From Bacteroidia bacterium (GTDB lineage: Bacteria; Bacteroidota; Bacteroidia; NS11-12g; UBA9320), in contig JAGYJG010000001.1 in the NCBI GenBank assembly GCA_018402155.1, forward strand, positions 1,531,001 through 1,595,000: a stretch of DNA of 64,000 bases, written 5' to 3'. Each line of letters begins with the position of its first letter. Within the stretch, counting starts at the first letter, position 1. The translations under genes were made by a program, and so were the position numbers. Under the pieces are notes generated by a model that saw only the letters and a program-made list of their open reading frames with translations, ran no database searches and was not told where the DNA came from. Of the stretch, positions 52,352 to 62,780 are shown piece by piece.

Positions 52352-53628
52352 ATTGAAAAGAGGCTAGCATACTCTTTCCAGTCCCAAAGGCCGTCACCAT
52401 ACCAACAGCCGTCAAAATTCCACTGTAAAATAAATAGATATACAAAAAAAATACTGCCCAAAATAGCTGCCACTAGCACTGCCTTCGGACTCCATTGTTT
52501 TATAGCAAAAGCTACCGGAATACTAAAAAATAATAGAAACTCGGTGTAGCCTCTGTTGCCAAAACCGCACCCTAGCTGGGGAGTCCACCAGGCAGCGTAA
52601 ATTAGGCTAATGGATATAAACAGAACTGGAAAATACAGCAGTTTTTTTTCTTTTGGGGCGTACCATATCGCAGCCAAAACAGCAAGTAGTAAAGTAGGAG
52701 CATACAATAAAGCCCCGTTACCCGGAGCAAACCACAGTTCAAAGAGTTTGATATTATTCCAATTTGAAAATGATTCGCTTTCGTATCCGCTCACACCAAA
52801 AGAACCATATGCATACGTATTATACATTAATTGCAACACGAGCGGGATACTACCAACAACGATACCTACTCCACATCCTTTTATCCACGTAGCAATTGGT
52901 ATATTTTTCCAGTGATAAAAATAACTATGTAGCAAATAGATCAATACAACAGCCAAAAAAAGCGCATTGATGTGGCGTGCACTGATAGCCACTAGAAGTG
53001 TAGCAACAGCCTTTGCAACGGTCTGCCAACGAGTATCTCCGTACACCAGTTTATGTACAAAATACAAGAATAGTGAAAAACAAAAAAAGGAATACCCATG
53101 AGACATTGCTCCATCTCGGGTGGTATAATACAGTAAATTAGTGCATCCGTACACAAGTAATAATAGGAGATAAGCTCTCGGCCTATTGAGTTTCCAGTAT
53201 CGGGTTGCTAAGATAAATAAAAGCAACAAACCCAAAATTATATAAACAGCAGAAGACCAATTAGTAGCCAAAAATTGATTTTCGGTGTAGCCCAAATACT
53301 CGGTTTTACCTTGTAGAGCGTCTAATGCAGCAGCTGCAACAAAAAAAGGAGCGTGTAGCATTGCCACACCTATGGGATATTTGGTTATTATTTTTTTTCC
53401 TTCTACTCTAAACCCTTGCCCTGTTTTGAAACCTATGCTATCTGGCATCTGCTCTCCATTCATAGCGTAATAAAAGAATGCAGGCAAGTATACGTGGTAT
53501 CCGGCTTTATCAGCAAACAGTTGAGAATGATATTCGAAACGAGGGTGACGACTGTGTCTATTGAGCGAGACGAAGAGCGTAAACCCGAATAAAAGTAAGA
53601 AGATAATTTTGTCTGCCTGTTTCATCAA
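52348..53628 (-). CDS. Multi-pass membrane protein (GT-C glycosyltransferase-like), function unknown
   Basis: About ten hydrophobic segments; periplasmic loop after first TM (SLNRHSRHPRFEYHSQLFADKAGYHVYLPAFFYYAMNG). Confidence 0.65.
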   Translation of the reverse strand: MMKQADKIIFLLLFGFTLFVSLNRHSRHPRFEYHSQLFADKAGYHVYLPAFFYYAMNGEQMPDSIGFKTGQGFRVEGKKIITKYPIGVAMLHAPFFVAAAALDALQGKTEYLGYTENQFLATNWSSAVYIILGLLLLFILATRYWKLNRPRAYLLLLLVYGCTNLLYYTTRDGAMSHGYSFFCFSLFLYFVHKLVYGDTRWQTVAKAVATLLVAISARHINALFLAVVLIYLLHSYFYHWKNIPIATWIKGCGVGIVVGSIPLVLQLMYNTYAYGSFGVSGYESESFSNWNNIKLFELWFAPGNGALLYAPTLLLAVLAAIWYAPKEKKLLYFPVLFISISLIYAAWWTPQLGCGFGNRGYTEFLLFFSIPVAFAIKQWSPKAVLVAAILGSIFFVYLFILQWNFDGCWYGDGLWDWKEYASLFSI

Positions 53629-53641
53629 CTCACAAAAAAAA

Positions 53642-54634
53642 TTAGTCTTGCATCATTGCCCACAGTTTGTCTTTTAGCATTGCTATTCCTTTGCCAGTCA
53701 CGGCAGATATGAACACCACATCGCAATCTACGTCAATATCTTTGCGTAGAGCTTCTTCGAGCTCGGCATCTAGCATATCGGTTTTGGTAATAGCTAGTAT
53801 ACGCTGTTTATACATTAATTCTTCGTTAAACTTTTTTAACTCATTGAGCAGGGTTTTGTATTCACCGTTGATATCGCTACTATCTGCGGGTATCATAAAA
53901 AGCAGGGCTGCATTGCGTTCTATGTGCCTGAGAAAGCGGTGACCTAGGCCTTTACCTTCACTAGCTCCTTCTATAATTCCGGGAATATCTGCCATTACAA
54001 AGGATTTATATTCGCGATATTTTACTATGCCCAAATTTGGAGTAAGAGTTGTAAAAGCATAATCAGCTATTTCGGGTTTTGCAGCAGTAACTACGCTGAG
54101 TAAGGTAGATTTTCCGGCATTGGGGAGCCCCACAAGACCGACGTCAGCTAGTACTTTCAGTTCTAGTACAAACCATTGCTCTCGACCAGGCTGTCCGGGT
54201 TGGGCATAGCGAGGAGTCTGGTTGGTTGCACTTTTAAAATTAGCATTTCCTAGACCACCCTTACCTCCTTTTAGTAGTACAAGTTCTTGTCCATCTTCGG
54301 TTATTTCACCGAGAACTTCCAATGTTTCGGGGTCTTTGGCTACGGTACCTAGCGGCACTTCTACTATTTGGTTTTTACCGCTTTTGCCCGTTTGATGTTT
54401 TTTCTTACCAGGCGCTCCGTGTTCACAGTATACGTGCCTTTTAAATTTAAGATGCATTAGGGTCCATAGTTGGGCATTTCCTCTTAGAATGATGGATCCT
54501 CCACTCCCACCGTCTCCACCATCTGGTCCTCCTTTAGCATTCAGATTGTCACGAAAATAGCTATGGCTACCTGCGCCACCGTTACCACTTTTTCCGCAAA
54601 TTTTTACGTAGTCTATAAAATTTTGATTACTCAT
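53642..54634 (-). CDS. obgE: GTPase Obg/CgtA
   Basis: [15 protein letters not shown] glycine-rich domain, [63 protein letters not shown]. Confidence 0.96.
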   Translation of the reverse strand: MSNQNFIDYVKICGKSGNGGAGSHSYFRDNLNAKGGPDGGDGGSGGSIILRGNAQLWTLMHLKFKRHVYCEHGAPGKKKHQTGKSGKNQIVEVPLGTVAKDPETLEVLGEITEDGQELVLLKGGKGGLGNANFKSATNQTPRYAQPGQPGREQWFVLELKVLADVGLVGLPNAGKSTLLSVVTAAKPEIADYAFTTLTPNLGIVKYREYKSFVMADIPGIIEGASEGKGLGHRFLRHIERNAALLFMIPADSSDINGEYKTLLNELKKFNEELMYKQRILAITKTDMLDAELEEALRKDIDVDCDVVFISAVTGKGIAMLKDKLWAMMQD

Positions 54635-54679
54635 TTTTGTTCGTTTTGTGGTGCGGTTTCGGGCAGTGAATCGGCCAAA

Positions 54680-55261
54680 TTATGCTGGCAATTTAGCCTC
54701 TATAGCAAGGCAGATTCGTTCAAAAATATCATCAATAGTTCCCATACCATGAACGCCCATGTACTTATTTTGGTCTGAGTAAAAATGAGCTAGCGGTGAA
54801 GTTTCTTGTTGATATACTTTAAATCTATTTCGGATCGTGTCTTCGTTTTGGTCATCTACTCTACCGCTGGTTTTTCCGCGTTCTAAGAGTCTTTTCACGA
54901 GTTCATTTTCGTCTACCTCTAGGGCAATCATAGTAGTTACAGTGGCTTTCATTTTTTGTAGTACAGCATCTAGATTTTGGCCTTGAGCTATAGTACGTGG
55001 GTATCCGTCAAAGATAAACCCTTTATCATTGGCACTGCGTGAGATAAAATCTGCGACCATATTGTTAGTTACTTCATCTGGCACAAGCTCCCCTTTATCA
55101 ATATAAGCCTTGGCAAGAATCCCGAGGTCGGTTTCATTTTTTATATTATATCTAAACACATCACCCGTAGAGAGGTGGGTGAGTCCATATTTTTCAATTA
55201 TTTTAGCACTTTGGGTGCCTTTTCCAGCCCCTGGAGGGCCAAAGAGAATGATATTGAGCAT
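54680..55261 (-). CDS. adk: Adenylate kinase
   Basis: MLNIILFGPPGAGKGTQSAKI, HLSTGDVFRYNIKN, FIFDGYPRTIAQ; start set to ATG 55261, not the GTG at 55282 that overlaps the promoter box. Confidence 0.95.
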   Translation of the reverse strand: MLNIILFGPPGAGKGTQSAKIIEKYGLTHLSTGDVFRYNIKNETDLGILAKAYIDKGELVPDEVTNNMVADFISRSANDKGFIFDGYPRTIAQGQNLDAVLQKMKATVTTMIALEVDENELVKRLLERGKTSGRVDDQNEDTIRNRFKVYQQETSPLAHFYSDQNKYMGVHGMGTIDDIFERICLAIEAKLPA

Positions 55262-55281
55262 TGTAGGTTTAAAATAAGACA

Positions 55282-55289
55282 CAAAAGTA
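55282..55289 (-). promoter_or_regulatory. -7 box TACTTTTG upstream of adk
   Basis: caaaagta on plus strand; 20 nt upstream of the ATG at 55261. Confidence 0.4.
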
Positions 55290-55315
55290 ACTGAATATGA
55301 CGTTTAAAGGGTGTA

Positions 55316-56791
55316 TTACTTGCGAAAAATAGTAAGCACCCAGTTTCTAGTTTTCGACCAAAGGTCAGTAGCTTCCGGAGAGATATTAAATTTCAAGGTT
55401 ATAAAAGTAAACAAAGTGAACAACAAAAAAGACCTAGCAATGATACTCAAAAATGGATTGTCAATTACCGGCATATATAACCCAATCGTATAGACAATTA
55501 TTGAAAGTATAGCAATATATAATTGTTGAATATTGAATGGATGAACCCTAAATTTGAGGTAAATAAAAACAGTTTTAAATATATTATAAAAAACTATTGA
55601 CATAAACGTAGCCATTGCAGCACCCGTAATATCATAATGCGGTATGAGTATTAAATTAGCTAAAATATTAAATAAGGCAAGTGCAAATAATGAATAAAGG
55701 TTGAATCTAAAATACCTAGAATATGAAATAATCAGTTCATTTATGCTAGTTAGCATGTCAAATAACTTCGCCAAACCTAAAATTAATACTACTATTTTCC
55801 CACTTTTATATTTTGTTCCATTTGGTATAAGCTCAAAAATGGAGTCTATACTACCCCAAAGTAATACCATAATTAAGCTCCCAAATAAAAATAGATTAAG
55901 CCCTGCTTTTTTGTAAATACCCTCGACCCTCTTTAGGTCATTTTCCCTTATAGCTTTGACTATTATAGGGCCAGAGACCGCAAGGACTCCTGCAACAGGG
56001 ATCATTAGCAGATTGGAGGCGTTTAACGCAATGGTATAAACACCTGTTCTTGAAAAATTTAGAATATCTGAAATCATGAAGATATCAATCTTATTAGCAA
56101 GGCCACTACCTAGAGTCCCTAACAAGCCAAAACCTGAATACACAAAAATACGGCGAAGTCTTTTCCTTTTAAAAAAAGAGAAATCATATGAAATTTTAAA
56201 ATTTCCAGTACGATATAGATAGATAATAATGAATATAGAACTACTTAAATATGCTAAAAACAGAAATCTTAGTAGCGCATTAAAATCAAAAAAATCAAAA
56301 AAATAAGCTACTCCAAGAATAGCAATAAAGATTTTAATATATAGATTTTTGAAGAGTGACGGTATCGAAACTAGACCAAAGTTTGAGGAATAGCTATAAC
56401 CCAGAGACCCAAAAACAATAGCTGAAGTTATACCGAAAATGAGATAGATATTACTTGATATATTAATTGATAAATACTGCTTGAGGCAAAATAAACTTAT
56501 TGCCAAAATAGACAAACCGATTAACAGCACTAAAATTGCAAACGTAAGTATCCCATTATTTTTGTTGTCTGCAGTTTTAAACTCAGGGAAAAACCTAATT
56601 AAAACATTAAAGAACCCAAGACTAGCAAAACTAGCCAGCAGAATCGCAATTTCCTGAATATATCTTAGTTGACCGATCTCACTTTCGGAAAAAAATAGGG
56701 TAAAAAGAAAAAACGTATTTATTATTCCAATAAATGCGCCGACATAATTAACTAAGCCCGCTTTTAGAGATTGTCTTTGAATTAGACCCAC
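55316..56791 (-). CDS. Polysaccharide flippase / oligosaccharide translocase (Wzx-like, MOP superfamily)
   Basis: Twelve or more TM segments, GLLGTLGSGLANKIDIFMISDIL and ITGAAMATFMSIVFYN typical of Wzx/MATE-like flippases. Confidence 0.85.
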   Translation of the reverse strand: MGLIQRQSLKAGLVNYVGAFIGIINTFFLFTLFFSESEIGQLRYIQEIAILLASFASLGFFNVLIRFFPEFKTADNKNNGILTFAILVLLIGLSILAISLFCLKQYLSINISSNIYLIFGITSAIVFGSLGYSYSSNFGLVSIPSLFKNLYIKIFIAILGVAYFFDFFDFNALLRFLFLAYLSSSIFIIIYLYRTGNFKISYDFSFFKRKRLRRIFVYSGFGLLGTLGSGLANKIDIFMISDILNFSRTGVYTIALNASNLLMIPVAGVLAVSGPIIVKAIRENDLKRVEGIYKKAGLNLFLFGSLIMVLLWGSIDSIFELIPNGTKYKSGKIVVLILGLAKLFDMLTSINELIISYSRYFRFNLYSLFALALFNILANLILIPHYDITGAAMATFMSIVFYNIFKTVFIYLKFRVHPFNIQQLYIAILSIIVYTIGLYMPVIDNPFLSIIARSFLLFTLFTFITLKFNISPEATDLWSKTRNWVLTIFRK

Positions 56792-56880
56792 TTTTTTAAA
56801 TATTCGTTGAGAAACGTTTTACTTTTCATACTACCAAGGCCCAAAATCGATGCATTATATCTATTTCCTAAATTCCTCAT

Positions 56881-57942
56881 TTACAAAACACTTACCTTAT
56901 CTAGAACTTCATTAGGATATGCCAATAATATAATCTCAGAATGACAATTATTATCTCTAGTATCTGATGTCATTTTACGAATACAAAAGGAGTATTGATC
57001 TAACTCTTTTTCCAAAAATGGCTTAATCTCAAAAAATTCAATCGGATTATGATATATCGCAATAGACATTATTGGTCTAAACTCTTTTATAGCATTTAAC
57101 CCACCTTTAATAAAATGCATTGCATAACCTTCAATATCTACTTTAATAAATTTTGGACGAATTTCATAATCGCGTACAACCTGATCAAATGTACTTTGTC
57201 GTATCATTATCTCATCGTACTTACCTCTTTCACGCATCAATGAGAATCCAGCTGAGCCAGTGTCCGGTAATTTAATATCTGGGAGATTTTCTTTGTCGCT
57301 AATTGCCACATTTATCAACTCATACTTACTTTCTGATAATCTTTCTGCTGCTATATTTTTCTGATAGTCAGCAATACTCTTCTTAGAAATTTCAATGGAA
57401 TAGATTTTTTTGTAATTGTATTTTTGTAATGCAATTGCAGAATCTCCTACATACGCTCCAATATCCACAAAATCTGTATCTTTAATATACTTTTTCGCAG
57501 CTGCACCCATTAGTAAAAGACCGTGGTAAAAGTAGAACACCGACTGAGTAATGTACTTTTTATCCAATTTATACATCTTTTCTTGGCCATTCAAAAAACG
57601 CTGCATTCTGATTTTATTGACTTCTTCCTCTACCTCCAAAAGACCCCCAACAATCTCAAGATTCGAATCTATAGGCTTTTTGCAACTTTCATCAGGATAG
57701 AATAGCATCCTATTGGTTACCACACTTACAACCCTCTCAGATTCCTCATCCAGGCCTTTTACCAAAGATGTTTTAAGTTCTTCTAAATTCCTGTCATTTA
57801 TGTAAGATTTAAAACTATCCCCTAAACTATCAGTAATGTATATGTAAAAGGGCCTATAATTTTTCAAAAATATATTTTGAATCCCTGTCAGAAAAAAATA
57901 TACTGAAGGTATTTTGTATCTTAAATATTTACCAATTAACAC
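56881..57942 (-). CDS. FkbM-family methyltransferase
   Basis: DTDFVDIGAYVGDSAIALQKY, PKFIKVDIEGYAMHFIKGGLNAI. Confidence 0.85.
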   Translation of the reverse strand: MLIGKYLRYKIPSVYFFLTGIQNIFLKNYRPFYIYITDSLGDSFKSYINDRNLEELKTSLVKGLDEESERVVSVVTNRMLFYPDESCKKPIDSNLEIVGGLLEVEEEVNKIRMQRFLNGQEKMYKLDKKYITQSVFYFYHGLLLMGAAAKKYIKDTDFVDIGAYVGDSAIALQKYNYKKIYSIEISKKSIADYQKNIAAERLSESKYELINVAISDKENLPDIKLPDTGSAGFSLMRERGKYDEIMIRQSTFDQVVRDYEIRPKFIKVDIEGYAMHFIKGGLNAIKEFRPIMSIAIYHNPIEFFEIKPFLEKELDQYSFCIRKMTSDTRDNNCHSEIILLAYPNEVLDKVSVL

Positions 57943-57944
57943 GA

Positions 57945-58856
57945 TTATATTTTTTTTGTAAAGAGTTTAACAACAAAGGACTTAAAATATCTTTTCCAGA
58001 CTACATAATTTCTGTATTTTATGATCTCTGTAAGATCGCTTTTAGATGTTTCTAGTGATAGTCCAAAATCTTTCAGATACAGTTTTTTGATTATCGGAAA
58101 TCCTCGATAAAAAGAGTTGCTGACATTTGTTTTGTGAATGATTTGAAGCCATAATGGTCGAGATAATATAAACCGAACCTTTCTACTCTTTGGGGCAAAC
58201 CAATCAAGCCAAATTTCTTTTAAAATCCAGAGTCTCAAACCAGGCCATTCAGTATGACCTTTTTCAAAAATACCTTTTGCATCTTTTTTTTTCTCAATTA
58301 TCGTAAGAAAAGGTGCCATAGGATAGAAATAATGAGAAAGTTTTGCACTGCGCTCTTCAAATGTATATCCTGATGATAACGATATCATAAACCGGTGTTT
58401 AAAAACAATTGCATTTTGTAACACCCGAACCATATCTCTGTGCACTGCATCATCGTTATCAATTCGAGAAGTAATTACCCAATCTATATCTTCGTTTAGC
58501 CTTTGCATGATTGGTTGCATATACGTTTTATTAAATCCTTCACTCCCATCACAAAAGTACACCACTAAGTTTGGATAGGTCTGCAATTCATCTAAAAACA
58601 AGCTAAACTCATCTGGTGTAGCTTTATCAAAATAAAGTATCCAAGTAAAATTATTTTCGGACTGATCAAGAACACTTTGAAGACAATATTTTTTAAATAA
58701 AGCAATTCGTTCTTTAGTCCAACTAACCCAATTTGCGTATTCACTATTATTCGACTTAGGGAAATTTCTAAGATTAAATTGAGTAAGAATAAAATGTTGA
58801 AATTTAGTTGTAATTCCTATATCTGTGTTTGAAAAAGTGCACTCTTGGATACTCAT
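57945..58856 (-). CDS. Glycosyltransferase, putative rhamnosyltransferase-like
   Basis: FILTQFNLRNFP...FTWILYFDKATPDEF...WVITSRIDNDDAVHRDMV resembles putative rhamnosyl transferase family. Confidence 0.75.
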   Translation of the reverse strand: MSIQECTFSNTDIGITTKFQHFILTQFNLRNFPKSNNSEYANWVSWTKERIALFKKYCLQSVLDQSENNFTWILYFDKATPDEFSLFLDELQTYPNLVVYFCDGSEGFNKTYMQPIMQRLNEDIDWVITSRIDNDDAVHRDMVRVLQNAIVFKHRFMISLSSGYTFEERSAKLSHYFYPMAPFLTIIEKKKDAKGIFEKGHTEWPGLRLWILKEIWLDWFAPKSRKVRFILSRPLWLQIIHKTNVSNSFYRGFPIIKKLYLKDFGLSLETSKSDLTEIIKYRNYVVWKRYFKSFVVKLFTKKI

Positions 58857-59183
58857 TTCTGACTGCTTATTCTGCTTTTATATTCTGCATAAATGTTAAT
58901 TTTTTGCACCTAAATGTCCTGAAGTAATCTGCAAATTTAAGAATATTCCGCACACTCTTTTAAAATAGAATGTAGGCACTATTCAAGTAAAATCTTACAA
59001 TCTCAAAATAAATAGTCAACCTATGGAAAAATAGGTAATCCTATTATCAGCCATGAGATGTCATCATTACTAAGGATAGACAAATAAAAAGTATACCAAG
59101 TGTGAAATAATAAAAATCTTTTTTTAAACAAAAGAGCTTACATCTATAAAAAATACTGCAATCTTTTACGAAAATTTTTATTC

Positions 59184-60323
59184 TTAATTAGTGTTTTCCC
59201 CAACACACTTTTTATACATAACTTCGTATTCCCGAATAATTTTATACCATGTTAGACTTCCAGCTTTTATTTTTGCCATTTCCCCGATTTTAGCAGTGAT
59301 TTTCGGATTATCTATTAAATAATGAATATTTGATTGAAACGAAGTATAGTCTGAAACAAATACGCATTCTTCTTTACTAAAAACACCATTAATTGAATAC
59401 TCATTAAACGCTATTAATGCATTACTCGTCGCTGCAGCTTCTAAATACACCAAACCAAAAGTCTCTTTACATGATGGCAAAGCAAAAATATGACTAGCTG
59501 ACATTTGTTTTAACACTTCAGTGTGATCAAGTTGCCCTAAAAACTGAATTTGTTTACAGTCTTTAGCTTGTCTTTTAAGCTCAATTTCTAAATCCCCTCC
59601 TCCAATTATCTTTAAGGTCACAGCTTGACTACCCTTGTAGTTTTTGATTGACCGAATAACCCAATCAATATTTTTCTCAGCTATAAATCCCGCAACACAC
59701 GTTATTACTACTTGACTTTCACTTTTATTCATAGTCAAATTCAAAACCGATTCGTCTACTCCGTGTGGGATTATCCAACTTGAAACACCAAATTCTTTGT
59801 CTAATAAGTCTGCCATAAATCCATTATGAACATGAATCCCATGTGCAGCATTTAGACACTTTTGTGCGGCCCTGTAGGTATGAGATCTTACATTAACTTT
59901 CTTCAATAATAGCCAATCAGACTTTCTGACACTCACAATAAAAGGCAAGTTTAAATACCTACTAAGTTTCATTGCAATTAAACCATCTGGGAAAATAAAA
60001 TGCCCGTGGAAAAGGTCTATTTCCTTTTCTCTCAAACTTTTAGTGTTAAACCAATTCAGAAAAATAAAAGCAATGCTTTTAATAGGTAATCGTATGTATC
60101 TCAAAACATTGATTTCAAAACCTTTTAAAGTATAATTCTTAAGGTTGTACAAATGCTTATACTTTGTAATGAATTGAAATCCTAGCGGTATAGCTTCCCG
60201 TGGAAAGTTAATTTTTAGACTATTCCGTTCACTCAAGAAATTAGCAATTTTAATAATCACATCATTGTTATGTTTATTAGGCGAAGGAATATTTCTTGCT
60301 ATAAAGTGAATTTTTAATTTCAT
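59184..60323 (-). CDS. Glycosyltransferase family 4/group 1
   Basis: CVAGFIAEKNIDWVIRSI, LKIIGGGDLEIELKRQA, ALPSCKETFGLVYLEAAATS. Confidence 0.88.
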   Translation of the reverse strand: MKLKIHFIARNIPSPNKHNNDVIIKIANFLSERNSLKINFPREAIPLGFQFITKYKHLYNLKNYTLKGFEINVLRYIRLPIKSIAFIFLNWFNTKSLREKEIDLFHGHFIFPDGLIAMKLSRYLNLPFIVSVRKSDWLLLKKVNVRSHTYRAAQKCLNAAHGIHVHNGFMADLLDKEFGVSSWIIPHGVDESVLNLTMNKSESQVVITCVAGFIAEKNIDWVIRSIKNYKGSQAVTLKIIGGGDLEIELKRQAKDCKQIQFLGQLDHTEVLKQMSASHIFALPSCKETFGLVYLEAAATSNALIAFNEYSINGVFSKEECVFVSDYTSFQSNIHYLIDNPKITAKIGEMAKIKAGSLTWYKIIREYEVMYKKCVGENTN

Positions 60324-61219
60324 TGTTTACAAAAAAAAACAATTTACCGCTCCTTACGCTATAAAATTTACTAATGTCTATAAATCATCCGCTCAATTAA
60401 TGATAATATTGTACTCTAGCTAATGAAGATGGCACGAAATCCTGCAGTATGCACAATACAACCTCGGGCCATACAACTTTTTTGCCCCCTTTTTTTACTC
60501 CGAATAAAATCATAGAAAATGTGTAACCAAATAACCCAATCTCCCAGGTACAAACCATCTGCAATTTTGAAAACACAGATAAGTAAATCTTAACTCGCTA
60601 ATTATCAGAATGCTAGGTGGAACGATTTTTAGAAGGCAATAAGACCAATTGTGATATTAAATAAAAGCGTTAATTGACAGAAAATATTTGGTAAAATCAG
60701 CACTTTACCACTCGTACACTGCACACATTAACCTAGTAGCACTGTTAGTCGTAAAAATACCCTAATACAATCCGTTCTGCCCTTACTAAATACAATTATA
60801 AACTTGCCTATTACAGGCAATATTTGTATTTTAGCATATAAATTACTCGATATGAATCGAGGCATAAATAATTATTAATACGTATATTTTAGCCGTTAAA
60901 CCCTTTAACCACTTCCGTAACACCAGCAGAATCAAACCTTCAGTACTATTTTAATTTCGCCCACTATAATGCCAACGGTGGCTGAACTGATACTACACAA
61001 ACACTAGCAACTATAAACAGAGTAACCATCATAATTCGTATTATCAGTAGTTAGAAAAAGTTAAAACACGTCCCCTCCTTACAATTTTAGGCCTCGAAAT
61101 TCTCTTTGAATCTCTCGTTAAGTAAAAAAGTTAGAAATCCATTAGAGCACATAAATTACGTCTAATGTAAAAAATTTCATCGTGTTTTCTCTGGCTATAT
61201 TTTAAAAACCAAAAACACC

Positions 61220-61227
61220 TATCTTTG
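61220..61227 (+). promoter_or_regulatory. Candidate -7 box TATCTTTG upstream of the glycosyltransferase at 61346
   Basis: Matches TAnnTTTG; 118 nt upstream of ATG, so weaker support. Confidence 0.25.
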
Positions 61228-61345
61228 ATTTGTAATTTTATGCTATAGGACTATTTAGTTTTTTATAGTAGTGCAGAAGTGTTTCAATTGAAATTACCTC
61301 TGAAAAGTATAATTCTTCTATTATTGCCAAAGGAAATCACCAAAA

Positions 61346-62620
61346 ATGAAAAGAATACTACTACTAACTTATTACTGGCCACCTGACAATAGTTCTGGAG
61401 TGCAGCGGTGGGCGTATTTCTCTCATTTCTTACAAAAAGAGGGCTTTCACCTAGATGTAGTCACCGTAGACCCAAAAAAAGCGAGTTACAAAAATACGGA
61501 CGACAGCTTTATGACATTGGTTTCAGCTATACCTACTCATACTACTTCCACTTTTGAGCTGCTAAAAGTCTATTCACTTCTCACCACGGGCGATACAAAA
61601 AAAGGGATCCCTAGAGGCAGTCTAGACAATAAAAAGGGTATATTTAAAAAAATTGCTACTTGGATGAAAGCAAATTTTTTTGTTCCCGATGCACGCGTAG
61701 GGTGGAATAAATATGCCTATAGTACCGCCAAAGAACATATAACCAATCATACTATAGTGATTACTACTGGGCCACCGCAATCTACCCATCTTATTGGTTT
61801 AAAACTAAAAGAACGTTTCCCTGATATCACTTGGCTAGCAGATTTTAGAGACCCTTGGCTAGAACTTTATAGCAACCAAAACCAGCCTCAAAGTAAATGG
61901 GCCGCACGAAGGAACATGAAGCTAGAAAATACGGTTTTAAATAAAGCCGACATAGTAACCACAATAGGCCCCTCACTGGCTAAATTATTGCAAAATAAGG
62001 TGAAAGATAAAAGTAAGATACACTATTTTTATAATGGCTATGACGCTCAAAAAATGGATAGTATTACTCCCTTAAAATCTACTAAATTTACCATTACATT
62101 CATAGGTCTTTTAGCTCCAGAATATGAAACAGATGGTTACATAAAGGCCCTCAGCACTCTGCTCGCTACAAAATCACAAGGAGATATAACCCTACAACTC
62201 GCTGGCAATATTGCACCGTCATTTTTAGAACAAGTCAAATCCATACCAAATCTAGAGGTTGATTACCTTGGATTTATTTCTCATATTCACAGTCTCCAGC
62301 TGATGAAATCAGCTTCAGTACTCTTTACTATTTTGCCGACACAACCACAAGATGAAATAATCATATCTGGCAAATTGATGGAATACCTTGCGGCAAATAA
62401 ACCAATACTCTGTATGGGTAACAAAAAAGGAGATGCTGCTGCACTAATAAAAAAATGTAACGCTGGTCTGGTGGTCAGTCATAACGAGTCTGATGCAATG
62501 GTGAAGTTTATTAATCAGTGCTATTCAAATGAATTTGTTTTGAAAAAAGATGTAAATATCTCAGCCTATAGTAGAGAGCAAGTATCAATTCAACTCGCTA
62601 CTTTACTAAAAGGTATGTAG
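61346..62620 (+). CDS. Glycosyltransferase family 4-like protein
   Basis: LLTYYWPPDNSSGVQRWAYFSHFLQKEGF, WLADFRDPW, SGKLMEYLAANKPIL. Confidence 0.87.
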   Translation: MKRILLLTYYWPPDNSSGVQRWAYFSHFLQKEGFHLDVVTVDPKKASYKNTDDSFMTLVSAIPTHTTSTFELLKVYSLLTTGDTKKGIPRGSLDNKKGIFKKIATWMKANFFVPDARVGWNKYAYSTAKEHITNHTIVITTGPPQSTHLIGLKLKERFPDITWLADFRDPWLELYSNQNQPQSKWAARRNMKLENTVLNKADIVTTIGPSLAKLLQNKVKDKSKIHYFYNGYDAQKMDSITPLKSTKFTITFIGLLAPEYETDGYIKALSTLLATKSQGDITLQLAGNIAPSFLEQVKSIPNLEVDYLGFISHIHSLQLMKSASVLFTILPTQPQDEIIISGKLMEYLAANKPILCMGNKKGDAAALIKKCNAGLVVSHNESDAMVKFINQCYSNEFVLKKDVNISAYSREQVSIQLATLLKGM

Positions 62621-62760
62621 ATGTCAATTCTTTCCTTGTCATTTTCCAAATTAAAACTTTGTGACCTACTTTGCACTCGTGTTTTTTCATTTAGTAATCT
62701 GACTATTTAAATAAATGAAATATTAAAAATTCAAGTGCTTGCTAAGATTAAAACAAATTC

Positions 62761-62768
62761 TATTTTTG
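62761..62768 (+). promoter_or_regulatory. -7 box TATTTTTG upstream of the membrane protein at 62781
   Basis: Matches TAnnTTTG; 12 nt before ATG. Confidence 0.4.
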
Positions 62769-62780
62769 AGGCTACGCTTT

